Origin: Bradyrhizobium sp. ORS 375
GTDB taxonomy: Bacteria; Pseudomonadota; Alphaproteobacteria; Rhizobiales; Xanthobacteraceae
Assembly: GCF_000239775.1 (NCBI RefSeq)
Contig: NZ_CAFI01000037.1
Location: 1 to 64,000, forward strand
Direction: 5' to 3'
Length of the DNA: 64,000 nucleotides
Positions 27,285-34,917 of the stretch are shown here, piece after piece (the first letter of the stretch is position 1; the number at the start of each line of letters is the position of its first letter). The notes under the pieces were generated by a model. The model worked only from the letters and a program-made list of their open reading frames with translations, was not told where the DNA came from and did not search any database. The position numbers and the translations under genes are program-made.

Positions 27285-27316
27285 ATAACAAAATCTTGCA
27301 ACGTCTAACGAGCAAA
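27285..27316 (+). promoter_or_regulatory. TAAC direct-repeat array (site C)
   Basis: CTTGCAACGTCTAACGAGCAAA with CAAC at 27299 and TAAC at 27306 (spacing 7), plus an extra CATAAC with TAAC at 27286. It lies between divergent regulator 2 and the histidine kinase, 63 bp before the kinase start and oriented toward it. Confidence 0.55.
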
Positions 27317-27371
27317 TATCGCAGGTCTCCGCCATTGTGACGCCAGGCCCATCATCAGCGGGGAGGCTGCG

Positions 27372-28040
27372 ATGCCCGGCATTGGAACTCGTCCGAACGA
27401 CGATATCATTCAATCTGGTCTGGCCGCCAATTTCGGCGACCAGGCCGACTGGGACTTGGTGCTGCGGGAATCGCATCACCGAATGAAGAACACGCTGACG
27501 CTGCTCGGTGCGTCAGTCCGCCGCGATCTGACGCGGGCGAGGCCCGGCGAAGTGTCGGCTGCCGTGGACCGGTTCGAGCGGCGCCTCGTCGCCTTCGGCA
27601 GGCTCTATCAATTCTTGTCGAATGACGAGCGTCTTCCGGCCGTCAACGTTGCGACTTTCTTCGAGGCACTTTGCGGGGCAGTGTCCGAGGCAATTCTGGA
27701 GCCTGCGGGGATCCGTTGTGAAGCCGCCATTGAGGACGGCATGCTGCCCGCATCACAATGTCACCGGCTCGCTCTGATGCTGACCGAGCTGATCACCAAT
27801 GCAGCCAAGCATGCCTTTCCGACCAGGAATGATGCCCTGATCCGCATCGACGTGCTCCAGCGCGACGGCTGCTGGCTCTGTACGGTGACCGACAACGGGA
27901 TCGGTGCGACCGGCCCGCTTCAGGGCACCGGGAGCCGCATTCTTGAAGGCCTGGCGCGAAGCATCCAGGCTCGGATGCACGGCGAGACCGGACAAGACGG
28001 CACGCGCGTGACCATTGCGATGTCAGCCCTCGCCGATTAA
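27372..28040 (+). CDS. Soluble HWE/HisKA_2-type sensor histidine kinase
   Basis: 222 residues. The phospho-acceptor box is LRESHHRMKNTLTLLGASV (His at about residue 36), typical of the HWE/HisKA_2 family common in alphaproteobacteria. The ATPase part has LMLTELITNAAKHAFP (N box, about 136-151) and TVTDNGIGATG (G1, about 175-185). There is no membrane helix, PAS or receiver domain, so it must get its signal through a partner. HWE kinases often feed general-stress phosphorelays; that role here is inference. Array C precedes it. Confidence 0.85.
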   Translation: MPGIGTRPNDDIIQSGLAANFGDQADWDLVLRESHHRMKNTLTLLGASVRRDLTRARPGEVSAAVDRFERRLVAFGRLYQFLSNDERLPAVNVATFFEALCGAVSEAILEPAGIRCEAAIEDGMLPASQCHRLALMLTELITNAAKHAFPTRNDALIRIDVLQRDGCWLCTVTDNGIGATGPLQGTGSRILEGLARSIQARMHGETGQDGTRVTIAMSALAD

Positions 28041-28092
28041 CGTCGGTGTGCTGGATTTTTGCGGACGGCGGGGCTGGTTGCCTCGGACTCCA

Positions 28093-30957
28093 TCACGACA
28101 AAGCAGCGAGCAGCCGCTTTGCGGCAAGCAGATCGACAGTATCAAATCCCTCGTCAAACCTGTCAAACACCGGCCGGAGCATCTGGTGCGCGGCCCTCCG
28201 CTGACCTTTGCCGGCCAACACCACCGCAAGATCATGCGCTGCGCGCAATTCCCAGCCTCGCGCACCCTGACTGTGACTCAGCGCCAGGGACTCCTCGAGA
28301 CAGGCTTGGCCCGCCTCAACGCGCGGCTGGACCATCGACAGAAGCAATCCTGCCTTCACCCGAAGCAATTCCGGCTTGTAGCAGGTGTCGCCAGAACGAC
28401 CAACACGCAGGATCGTCTCATCGAGGTGCGCGATCGCCGCGTCGATTCGGCCTGTCGCTGCGAGGCCTTGTGCCAGCGAGATGTCGAACTCGGTGGTAAT
28501 GAGCTCGTAGCGCACGGCGTGGATAACTGCGAGGGATGCACGCAGGCTCGCAACGCCCTCCACGGCGTCGCCTTTCCGAATGGCAAGCTGCGCCTTGCGC
28601 GCACGCCCGACAGCTGCGAGCGGACCGAGCGAGTTCGACTCGGCCATGGTGATCGAGGCATCGATGTGCCGTTCGGCATTGCGCAGGTCTCCGGTCCACA
28701 GGAAGATCGATGCGGACCACGCGAGCAGGACGGTCACAGAGGCCGGATGATCCATCTGCCGCGCCCCATCGACGAACTCATGGACGCGTTGCTCGGCCTG
28801 GGCCGGATGGCCCTGTAGCCACAGCGTGCGGGCTAAGGCGATGCCGGCCCGGTAATGCCTGTCATGGACAAGATAGATGGTGCTGCTCTGTTGGGACGGC
28901 GACCAGTTCTTGAACAGCTCTTCGAGTTCTTCGCGCGCGCCACTCAGGTCTCCCATCATCAGCAGGGATCGGCCCAGGATGGAATGTGCGAGCGCAAGGG
29001 CTGCCGGGTCGTCGACATCTTCGGCAACCGTGCGGCACCGCCGCGCAAAGGATAGCGCAACGTTGAAGTTGCCGCCCCGGAAGTGGAACATGTGGAGCAT
29101 GCCGAGTAGACCTGCTTCATTGGGGCCGTCATGCTCTTCCTGCGCGATCGCTAGGCTACGGTTCAGGGCAGCATGTGCGTGCTCGTTCTCCCCGTAAAGA
29201 TGCATGGACGAAATGCCGAGGCCAGCCTGCAGATGCATCTGCTCCGATCGGCTGGCCGCCTGGCCGGCGGCCAAGGCCCGTGTCGTCCAATGATGGCACT
29301 CAGGCAGCAATGACATGGCCAGCAGGACCGGCACGGCGGCGGCCGCGAGTTCGACGCCGGTTCGCCGGTCGCCGTTCGGCCCGAAGCACCATTCCAGCGC
29401 GGAGCGAACATTGCTGACGGCGGCAAGATAAGGAGCCCGTTCTGCCCCAGACATGAGGCTGGACCATTCGGAGCCGGCTCGCTTGAGCCAGTCCCTATGA
29501 TAGCAGGCATGGCGAACCGCCAGCTCCGAGGCCTCGGGGTCGTCGGCCGCCCGGTCGAGCGCGTAGGTGCGCGTGGTGTCAAGCAGGCGATATCGCATGA
29601 CGGCGCCGAGCGGACGGGTCGCAACCATCGATTTGGCGACGAGGCCGTCGATCGCCGCGAACACGTCGGCCTGATCGAGTCCGTCGCCGGTCGCGACGGC
29701 CAGTGCGGCGTCTAGCGTGAAGTGCCCAACGAAGATTGCAAGCCGGCGAAGCACCATACGCTCGTTTTCGGAGAGCAGGCCGTAGCTCCAGTCGAGTGTC
29801 GCCTGGAGCGTCCGCTGCCGTCGTGGCGCCGTACGGGGGCCCGACCACACTTGCGACAGCTGCTCATCGAGAAGGGCCTCCGTCGCGTTCAAGCCGTAGA
29901 CATCGACGCGGCGTGCGGCGAGCTCGATCGCAAGCGCGACCCCTTCGAGCTTGCGGCAGATGCGTGCGATGATGGCAGCATCGGAATCGTTCAACGTCAG
30001 ATCAGCGCCGCTGGCCGCCGCGCGTTCGACGAACAGCCGGGTGGCCGGAAACGTCCGGAACGTGTCGGCCGACAGGATTTCCCGGTCGTCGACAGGAAAG
30101 GCAAGCGGGTCCAGCCGGTAGACATGCTCGCCCTCGACGCGGAGCGCTTCACGGCTGGTTGCGAGAATGTGGACCTGCGGCGCATTGTTGAAGATCGCCG
30201 CAGCGAGCATTGCGACCGCTGCGATCAGGTGCTCGCAGGTATCGAGAACGAGCAGAAGAGACTTGTCCTTGAGATGGGCAACCAGGCTGGACATGACGTT
30301 CTGGCTTTGTACGGCCATGCCGAGCGTGGAGGCGACGCTGGTGGCGACGAGATTGGGATCGCTCAGCATTCCCAGATCGACGAAGAGGACTGCGCCGTTG
30401 AAGGCGGCGCGGAGTTGATGAGCAGTTGCCAACGCGACGGTGGTCTTGCCAATGCCGCCAGAGCCTATGATGGTCACAAACCGCTTGGCGTAGAGCTGGC
30501 TCGACAGCCTTTCGACGTCCTCCTCGCGATCGACCATCGTGCTCAGCCGGTTGGGCAGATCGTACTGAACAAACGCCGGCGAACCGTCGGAGAGGGCGTG
30601 AGGCTGTTTGCTAGCCGGACGGGGCGTCCGCGCGACCGCTGCGACAAAGCTGTAGCCTCGCCCGGGTGTCGTCGAGATGTAGCGCGCGCCGTTCTTTCCG
30701 TCGCCGAGCACCTTGCGCAGGGCCGCGACGTGAACGCGCAGGCTTCCCTCTTCGACCGCGATGCCGGGCCAGACCTTTGCTATCAGCTCGGCCTTATCGA
30801 TGATCTCGTTGGGACGCGACAGCAGCGTCACCAAGATCTCAAAGGCCCGCGCCCCGAGTTCCAGCCGGACTCCGTGTCTGGTCAGCTGCCTCTCGCTGAC
30901 GATCAGTTCAAACGAACCGAACGAAATCGTGTCCTGCCTCTGCGCCGGCGGCAGCAT
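28093..30957 (-). CDS. Regulator 3: winged-helix, STAND-like NTPase and helical-repeat protein
   Basis: 954 residues from ATG 30957; a longer frame to 31068 exists but its extra N-terminus is not conserved in the paralogues. The winged helix (about 10-105) includes [35 protein letters not shown] and TPGRGYSFVAAV. Walker A is GSGGIGKTTVALATAH (about 160-175), Walker B LLLVLDTCEHLI and sensor ILATSREALRVEGEHVYRLD. TPR-like helices follow to the end. It is most like regulator 1 (FGSF start, ALRVEGEHV). It is divergent from the VOC gene with array D between; array E lies in front of the following operon. Confidence 0.85.
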   Translation of the reverse strand: MLPPAQRQDTISFGSFELIVSERQLTRHGVRLELGARAFEILVTLLSRPNEIIDKAELIAKVWPGIAVEEGSLRVHVAALRKVLGDGKNGARYISTTPGRGYSFVAAVARTPRPASKQPHALSDGSPAFVQYDLPNRLSTMVDREEDVERLSSQLYAKRFVTIIGSGGIGKTTVALATAHQLRAAFNGAVLFVDLGMLSDPNLVATSVASTLGMAVQSQNVMSSLVAHLKDKSLLLVLDTCEHLIAAVAMLAAAIFNNAPQVHILATSREALRVEGEHVYRLDPLAFPVDDREILSADTFRTFPATRLFVERAAASGADLTLNDSDAAIIARICRKLEGVALAIELAARRVDVYGLNATEALLDEQLSQVWSGPRTAPRRQRTLQATLDWSYGLLSENERMVLRRLAIFVGHFTLDAALAVATGDGLDQADVFAAIDGLVAKSMVATRPLGAVMRYRLLDTTRTYALDRAADDPEASELAVRHACYHRDWLKRAGSEWSSLMSGAERAPYLAAVSNVRSALEWCFGPNGDRRTGVELAAAAVPVLLAMSLLPECHHWTTRALAAGQAASRSEQMHLQAGLGISSMHLYGENEHAHAALNRSLAIAQEEHDGPNEAGLLGMLHMFHFRGGNFNVALSFARRCRTVAEDVDDPAALALAHSILGRSLLMMGDLSGAREELEELFKNWSPSQQSSTIYLVHDRHYRAGIALARTLWLQGHPAQAEQRVHEFVDGARQMDHPASVTVLLAWSASIFLWTGDLRNAERHIDASITMAESNSLGPLAAVGRARKAQLAIRKGDAVEGVASLRASLAVIHAVRYELITTEFDISLAQGLAATGRIDAAIAHLDETILRVGRSGDTCYKPELLRVKAGLLLSMVQPRVEAGQACLEESLALSHSQGARGWELRAAHDLAVVLAGKGQRRAAHQMLRPVFDRFDEGFDTVDLLAAKRLLAALS

Positions 30958-31061
30958 TGTTGCGTGGCCCTTCTTCGCGCTTTTGGAACTGGTTTGAACT
31001 TTAGGCCGGAACCCGCGTCGGCGCCAGATGTGCCGCGGTCGGGACAGGCCTTCCAAAGCTG

Positions 31062-31104
31062 CTCGCAACAGCTAACGCTCTCTAACAAGCCATAACGCGC
31101 AAGA
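31062..31104 (+). promoter_or_regulatory. TAAC direct-repeat array (site D)
   Basis: CTCGCAAC (CAAC at 31066), then TAAC at 31073, 31083 and 31093: spacings 7, 10, 10, ending CATAACGCGCAA. The whole 43-bp stretch aligns base for base with site E with few changes. It lies 76 bp before the VOC gene and about 105 bp before divergent regulator 3, so it could control both. Confidence 0.7.
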
Positions 31105-31171
31105 CGTCCCGGATTGCGCGACGGTTGTCGTGCGATTGTGAATTGGAACCACAACAACCAGAGAGGCCGCC

Positions 31172-31861
31172 ATGACCACGACCGAGATGAGCCGGCAAGC
31201 CAGCGTGAAGCCCTCGACGTCGCGCGGAGTTGATCTGAAGCTCGAGGTCATCGTCATCCCCGTCTCCGACGTCGATCTCGCCAAGTCCTTCTACGCGGGG
31301 CTGGGCTGGAGACTGGACGCCGATTTTGCGTCCGGCCCCGACTATCGCGTGGTCCAGTTCACCCCGCCAGGCTCGGCCTGCGCGGTGATCTTCGGCACGA
31401 ACGTGACGTCAGCGGCGCCCGGTTCGGCGCAAGGCTTGTACCTCATCGTCTCGGATCTCGCAGCCGCCCGCAAGGAGCTGCTCGGCCGCGGTGTCAAAGT
31501 CAGTGAGCCATTTCACGACGCTGGCGGCAATTTCACCGGACCTGATGAGCCATACCTCTTCGGCAGCCGTCGCGTCGACGGTGTGGACCCCGAGCGCCGC
31601 AGCTATCGTTCGTTCGCCTCCTTCAGTGATCCAGACGGCAATGGCTGGCTCTTGCAGGAGGTGACCGAAAGACTTCCTGGACGTGTGGAGCCTGCCGGCA
31701 CGTGTTTCACGTCGTTGTTTGAACTTGCCGCAGCGCTACGGCGCGCGGCGTCAGCGCATGGCGAACACGAGAAACGTGGCGGAGGGCACGATGATCATTG
31801 GGCGGACTGGTACGCCGCCTACATCGTGCGTGAGCAGTCCGGCGAGCCCTTGCCGTCCTGA
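31172..31861 (+). CDS. VOC-superfamily (glyoxalase-like) protein
   Basis: 229 residues. The vicinal-oxygen-chelate fold is seen in LKLEVIVIPVSDVDLAKSFY, GLGWRLDADF, VVQFTPPGSACAVIFG, the LIVSDLAAARKELLGRGVKV segment and SFSDPDGNGWLLQEVTERLP. Such proteins include glyoxalases, extradiol dioxygenases and resistance proteins; no family is certain. The C-terminal 50 residues (HGEHEKRGGGHDDHWADWYA) are a His-rich extension that might bind metal. GAGAGG precedes the ATG. It lies behind array D. Confidence 0.85.
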   Translation: MTTTEMSRQASVKPSTSRGVDLKLEVIVIPVSDVDLAKSFYAGLGWRLDADFASGPDYRVVQFTPPGSACAVIFGTNVTSAAPGSAQGLYLIVSDLAAARKELLGRGVKVSEPFHDAGGNFTGPDEPYLFGSRRVDGVDPERRSYRSFASFSDPDGNGWLLQEVTERLPGRVEPAGTCFTSLFELAAALRRAASAHGEHEKRGGGHDDHWADWYAAYIVREQSGEPLPS

Positions 31862-31976
31862 CGCGCGGCGATGAGATCAATCATCCTGATGGCGCAGCGT
31901 CGCCTCGACAGTTTCGTGTGTCGCAGCGTCGCGAGTTTGCGCACGCGATCTACGGCTGGACGTGCGCATCGCGCGT

Positions 31977-32018
31977 CTCGCAACGGTTAACGCGTTCTAA
32001 CAATCCATAACGAGCAAA
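31977..32018 (+). promoter_or_regulatory. TAAC direct-repeat array (site E)
   Basis: CTCGCAAC (CAAC at 31981), then TAAC at 31988, 31998 and 32008 (spacings 7, 10, 10), ending CATAACGAGCAAA. It lies 103 bp before the epoxide-hydrolase operon, same strand, and is the best match to site D. Confidence 0.7.
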
Positions 32019-32113
32019 TTGCCGGCGCTTGCGCCACTTGTTTGCAGCACGAACCGATCGGTCCACTACTTCCACCGCGGTCAACGTCGCCAGCCAAGTC
32101 AAGGAGATTGACA

Positions 32114-33427
32114 ATGTCGACACAAATGCGCGCCGATGTCCTGAATCCCGACCGCCGCCAGCTGCTGGGTCATGCCGCGATGGGGGCGATTGCCGCCGGC
32201 ATGGCAAGCCTGCCGCCGTTCGACCAAGCGCGGGCGGCGGCGAGTCACGCGATCCGCCCATTCCGGGTCGACGTCTCCGAAGAAGATCTCCTCGACCTGC
32301 GCCGCCGCCTTGCGGCCACGCGGTGGCCGGATCGCGAGATCGTCACCGACCAGTCGCAGGGTGTGCAATTGGCGACCGTTCAGCAGCTCGTGCGCTATTG
32401 GGAGACCGGCTACGACTGGCGCAGGGTGGAAGCACGGCTGAATGCCCTGCCGCAGTTCGTCACCGAGATCGACGGCGTCGACATCCATTTCATTCATGTG
32501 CGCGCCAAGCACGAGAATGCGCTGCCGATGATCGTCACGCATGGCTGGCCGGGCTCGGTCATCGAGCAAATGAAGATCGTCGGCCCGCTGACCGATCCCA
32601 CGGCGCACGGCGCAAGCACATCCGAGGCGTTCGATCTGGTGATCCCGTCGCTTCCGGGCCACGGCTTTTCCGGCAAGCCGAAGACGCTGGGCTGGGACCC
32701 GCAGCGCGTCGCGCGTGCATGGATCGTGCTGATGAAGCGGCTCGGATACACGCGCTATGTGGCCCAGGGCGGGGACTGGGGCAATGCTGTGACCGAGCAG
32801 ATGGCACTGCTGGCGCCGCCCGAGTTACTCGGCATCCACACCAACATGCCCGCAACGGTTCCCGATGACATCGCCAAGGCGCTGCAGCCGGGCGGGTCAC
32901 GACCATCCGGCCTCTCCGCCGAAGAGAACCATGCCTACGACCAGCTCGACGAGTTCTACAAGCACGGCCTCGGCTATGCGATCGAGATGTCCAACCGGCC
33001 GCAGACGCTCTATGGCCTCGTGGACTCGCCGGCAGGCCTTGCGTCCTGGATGCTCGATCATGACGCGCGCAGCGCAGCCATGATCGCGCGGGTGTTCGAT
33101 GGGAAGACCGAAGGCCTGTCGCGGGACGACGTCATCGACAACATCACCCTCTATTGGCTGACCAATACGGCCGTGTCGTCGGCGCGCCTATATTGGGAGA
33201 ACAAGCTGGTCTTCTTCGAACCCAAGCACGTCAAGATCCCGGTGGCCGTCAGCGTCTTCCCGGACGAGATCTATGCGGCGCCGCGCAGCTGGACCGAGAA
33301 GGCCTATCCCAAGCTCATCCACTACAACCGCCTCGACAAGGGCGGGCACTTCGCCGCCTGGGAGCAGCCGGCGCTGTTCTGCGCGGAAATGCGCACGGCA
33401 TTCCGTCCGCTACGCCAGTCAATCTGA
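32114..33427 (+). CDS. Exported epoxide hydrolase (EHN-type)
   Basis: 437 residues from ATG 32114 (AAGGAG upstream). A leader (PDRRQLLGHAAMGAIAAGMA) of Tat type is followed by the epoxide-hydrolase N-terminal domain (FRVDVSEEDLLDLRRRLAAT; WRRVEARLNALPQFVTEIDG), the HGWPGS oxyanion motif, nucleophile Asp in VAQGGDWGNAVTEQMALLAP, cap tyrosines in the middle, and catalytic His in LDKGGHFAAWEQPALF. The microsomal-type epoxide hydrolase family opens epoxides to diols. It heads a run of five same-strand genes. Confidence 0.9.
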   Translation: MSTQMRADVLNPDRRQLLGHAAMGAIAAGMASLPPFDQARAAASHAIRPFRVDVSEEDLLDLRRRLAATRWPDREIVTDQSQGVQLATVQQLVRYWETGYDWRRVEARLNALPQFVTEIDGVDIHFIHVRAKHENALPMIVTHGWPGSVIEQMKIVGPLTDPTAHGASTSEAFDLVIPSLPGHGFSGKPKTLGWDPQRVARAWIVLMKRLGYTRYVAQGGDWGNAVTEQMALLAPPELLGIHTNMPATVPDDIAKALQPGGSRPSGLSAEENHAYDQLDEFYKHGLGYAIEMSNRPQTLYGLVDSPAGLASWMLDHDARSAAMIARVFDGKTEGLSRDDVIDNITLYWLTNTAVSSARLYWENKLVFFEPKHVKIPVAVSVFPDEIYAAPRSWTEKAYPKLIHYNRLDKGGHFAAWEQPALFCAEMRTAFRPLRQSI

Positions 33428-33489
33428 GAAACGAGGGCGCGCACCAACGCGCGACCTCCCTATTCAGCATCAGATCAGGAGTGAAAATC

Positions 33490-34338
33490 GTGAATCGCCC
33501 AGAACCCAGCTTCACGACCGGGGAAATCAGGCTGGAGCGCCGGCTGCCGTCCTATTGGCGTGTCACGTTCGACATGCCTCCGGTGAACATCTTCGGCCCG
33601 AGACACCTTCCGCTGCTCAGCGACATCATCACCGCGATCGAGACCGAACCGCAGCTCAAGGTCGTGGTGTTCGACAGCGCCGTCGATGGCTTCTTCATCA
33701 CTCACTACGATTTCCTCGCACCGCTCGAGGACTCTCTGCAGGTTCCGCCAGGTCCGACGGGTCTTCAGGCCCTTCCGGACATGCTGGTGCGCCTCAGCCG
33801 CGCGCCGGTCGTGTCCATCGCCGCGATCCGGGGACGCGCGACTGGTGTCGGCAGCGAGCTCGCGCTCGCGAGCGACATGCGCTTCGCCAGCCGAGAGAAA
33901 GCCATCCTGTCGCAATGGGAGGTCGGTGCGGGCCTCGTGCCCGGCGGCGGGCCGATGGCGCGGCTGCCGCGCCTGATAGGTCGCGGCCGCGCACTCGAGG
34001 TGTTGCTCGGCGCTGACGACATCCATGGCGATCTCGCCGAACGCTATGGCTACGTCAACCGGTCGCTGCCGGACGCTGAGCTCGACGGCTTCGTTGAGGC
34101 GCTCGCCATGCGGATCGCATCCTTCGACAAGGACGCGATCGCCGAGACCAAACGTCTCGTCGATGTCGCAAGCCTGCCGCCGGACGTCGAGATCAAGCCG
34201 GAGTGGGACGCGTTCCTGGCCTCGCTCGGCCGTCCGGCAAGCCGGAACAGGATCGAGGCGCTCATGGCGCGCGGCTTCCATCGCGCCGGCGACGTGGAGA
34301 GCCGGCTCGGCTTCCACGTCGGGCAGATCGGCGACTGA
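33490..34338 (+). CDS. Crotonase-fold enoyl-CoA hydratase/isomerase-like protein
   Basis: 282 residues from GTG 33490 (AGGAG 10-14 bp before). The crotonase fold shows in [39 protein letters not shown], the oxyanion-hole segment [20 protein letters not shown] and [20 protein letters not shown]. One position where the hydratase Glu normally lies carries E in SQWEVG, but the CoA-binding details are not clear. Members include hydratases, isomerases and dehalogenases. Gene order (62 bp after the epoxide hydrolase) suggests action on the same class of compound. Confidence 0.85.
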   Translation: MNRPEPSFTTGEIRLERRLPSYWRVTFDMPPVNIFGPRHLPLLSDIITAIETEPQLKVVVFDSAVDGFFITHYDFLAPLEDSLQVPPGPTGLQALPDMLVRLSRAPVVSIAAIRGRATGVGSELALASDMRFASREKAILSQWEVGAGLVPGGGPMARLPRLIGRGRALEVLLGADDIHGDLAERYGYVNRSLPDAELDGFVEALAMRIASFDKDAIAETKRLVDVASLPPDVEIKPEWDAFLASLGRPASRNRIEALMARGFHRAGDVESRLGFHVGQIGD

Positions 34339-34444
34339 GATTAATGCGGTGGCCGTCGACTACCGGGCGCGGAGCGCCGGTGCCGACAAGAACCCCGGCG
34401 CGACCGCACGTCGTGCCGGCCAGTCCAGGACAAGGAACCTGATC

Positions 34445-34915
34445 ATGGGCTTTACGATCAACATCAATGGAACACCGCGCAGCGTAGACGTCGACGGCGA
34501 TACACCGCTGCTCTGGGTGCTGCGCGACGTGCTCGGCATGACCGGCACCAAGTTTGGCTGCGGCCAGGCGCTTTGCGGCGCGTGCACCGTCCACCTCGAC
34601 GGCTCAGCCATTCGCTCGTGCATCACGGCTATCGACAGCATCGGCGACTCCAAAGTGACGACGATCGAGGCGATCGGCGCGACGTCGGCGGGCGAGCTGA
34701 TCCAGAAAGCCTGGCTCGACCGCGAGGTCGCCCAATGCGGCTACTGCCAGTCCGGCCAGATCATGTCGGCGACGGCGCTGCTCGCAACCAACCCGCATCC
34801 GACGGATGCTGATATCGACGATGCCATGAGCGGCAACATCTGCCGTTGCGGCACCTATGTCCGTATCCGCGAGGCGATCAAGGTCGCCGCGCAAACGCGC
34901 GTGAAGGAGGGCTGA
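34445..34915 (+). CDS. [2Fe-2S] small subunit of a xanthine-oxidase-family hydroxylase
   Basis: 156 residues with two ferredoxin clusters: plant-type [15 protein letters not shown] (about 39-53) and the helical-domain [10 protein letters not shown] and CRCGTY (about 100-140). This is the small subunit of two-subunit molybdenum hydroxylases such as isoquinoline 1-oxidoreductase (IorA) or aldehyde oxidases. It passes electrons from molybdenum to an external acceptor. The next gene starts 2 bp after its stop, so the subunits are made together. Confidence 0.9.
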   Translation: MGFTININGTPRSVDVDGDTPLLWVLRDVLGMTGTKFGCGQALCGACTVHLDGSAIRSCITAIDSIGDSKVTTIEAIGATSAGELIQKAWLDREVAQCGYCQSGQIMSATALLATNPHPTDADIDDAMSGNICRCGTYVRIREAIKVAAQTRVKEG

Positions 34916-34917
34916 CC

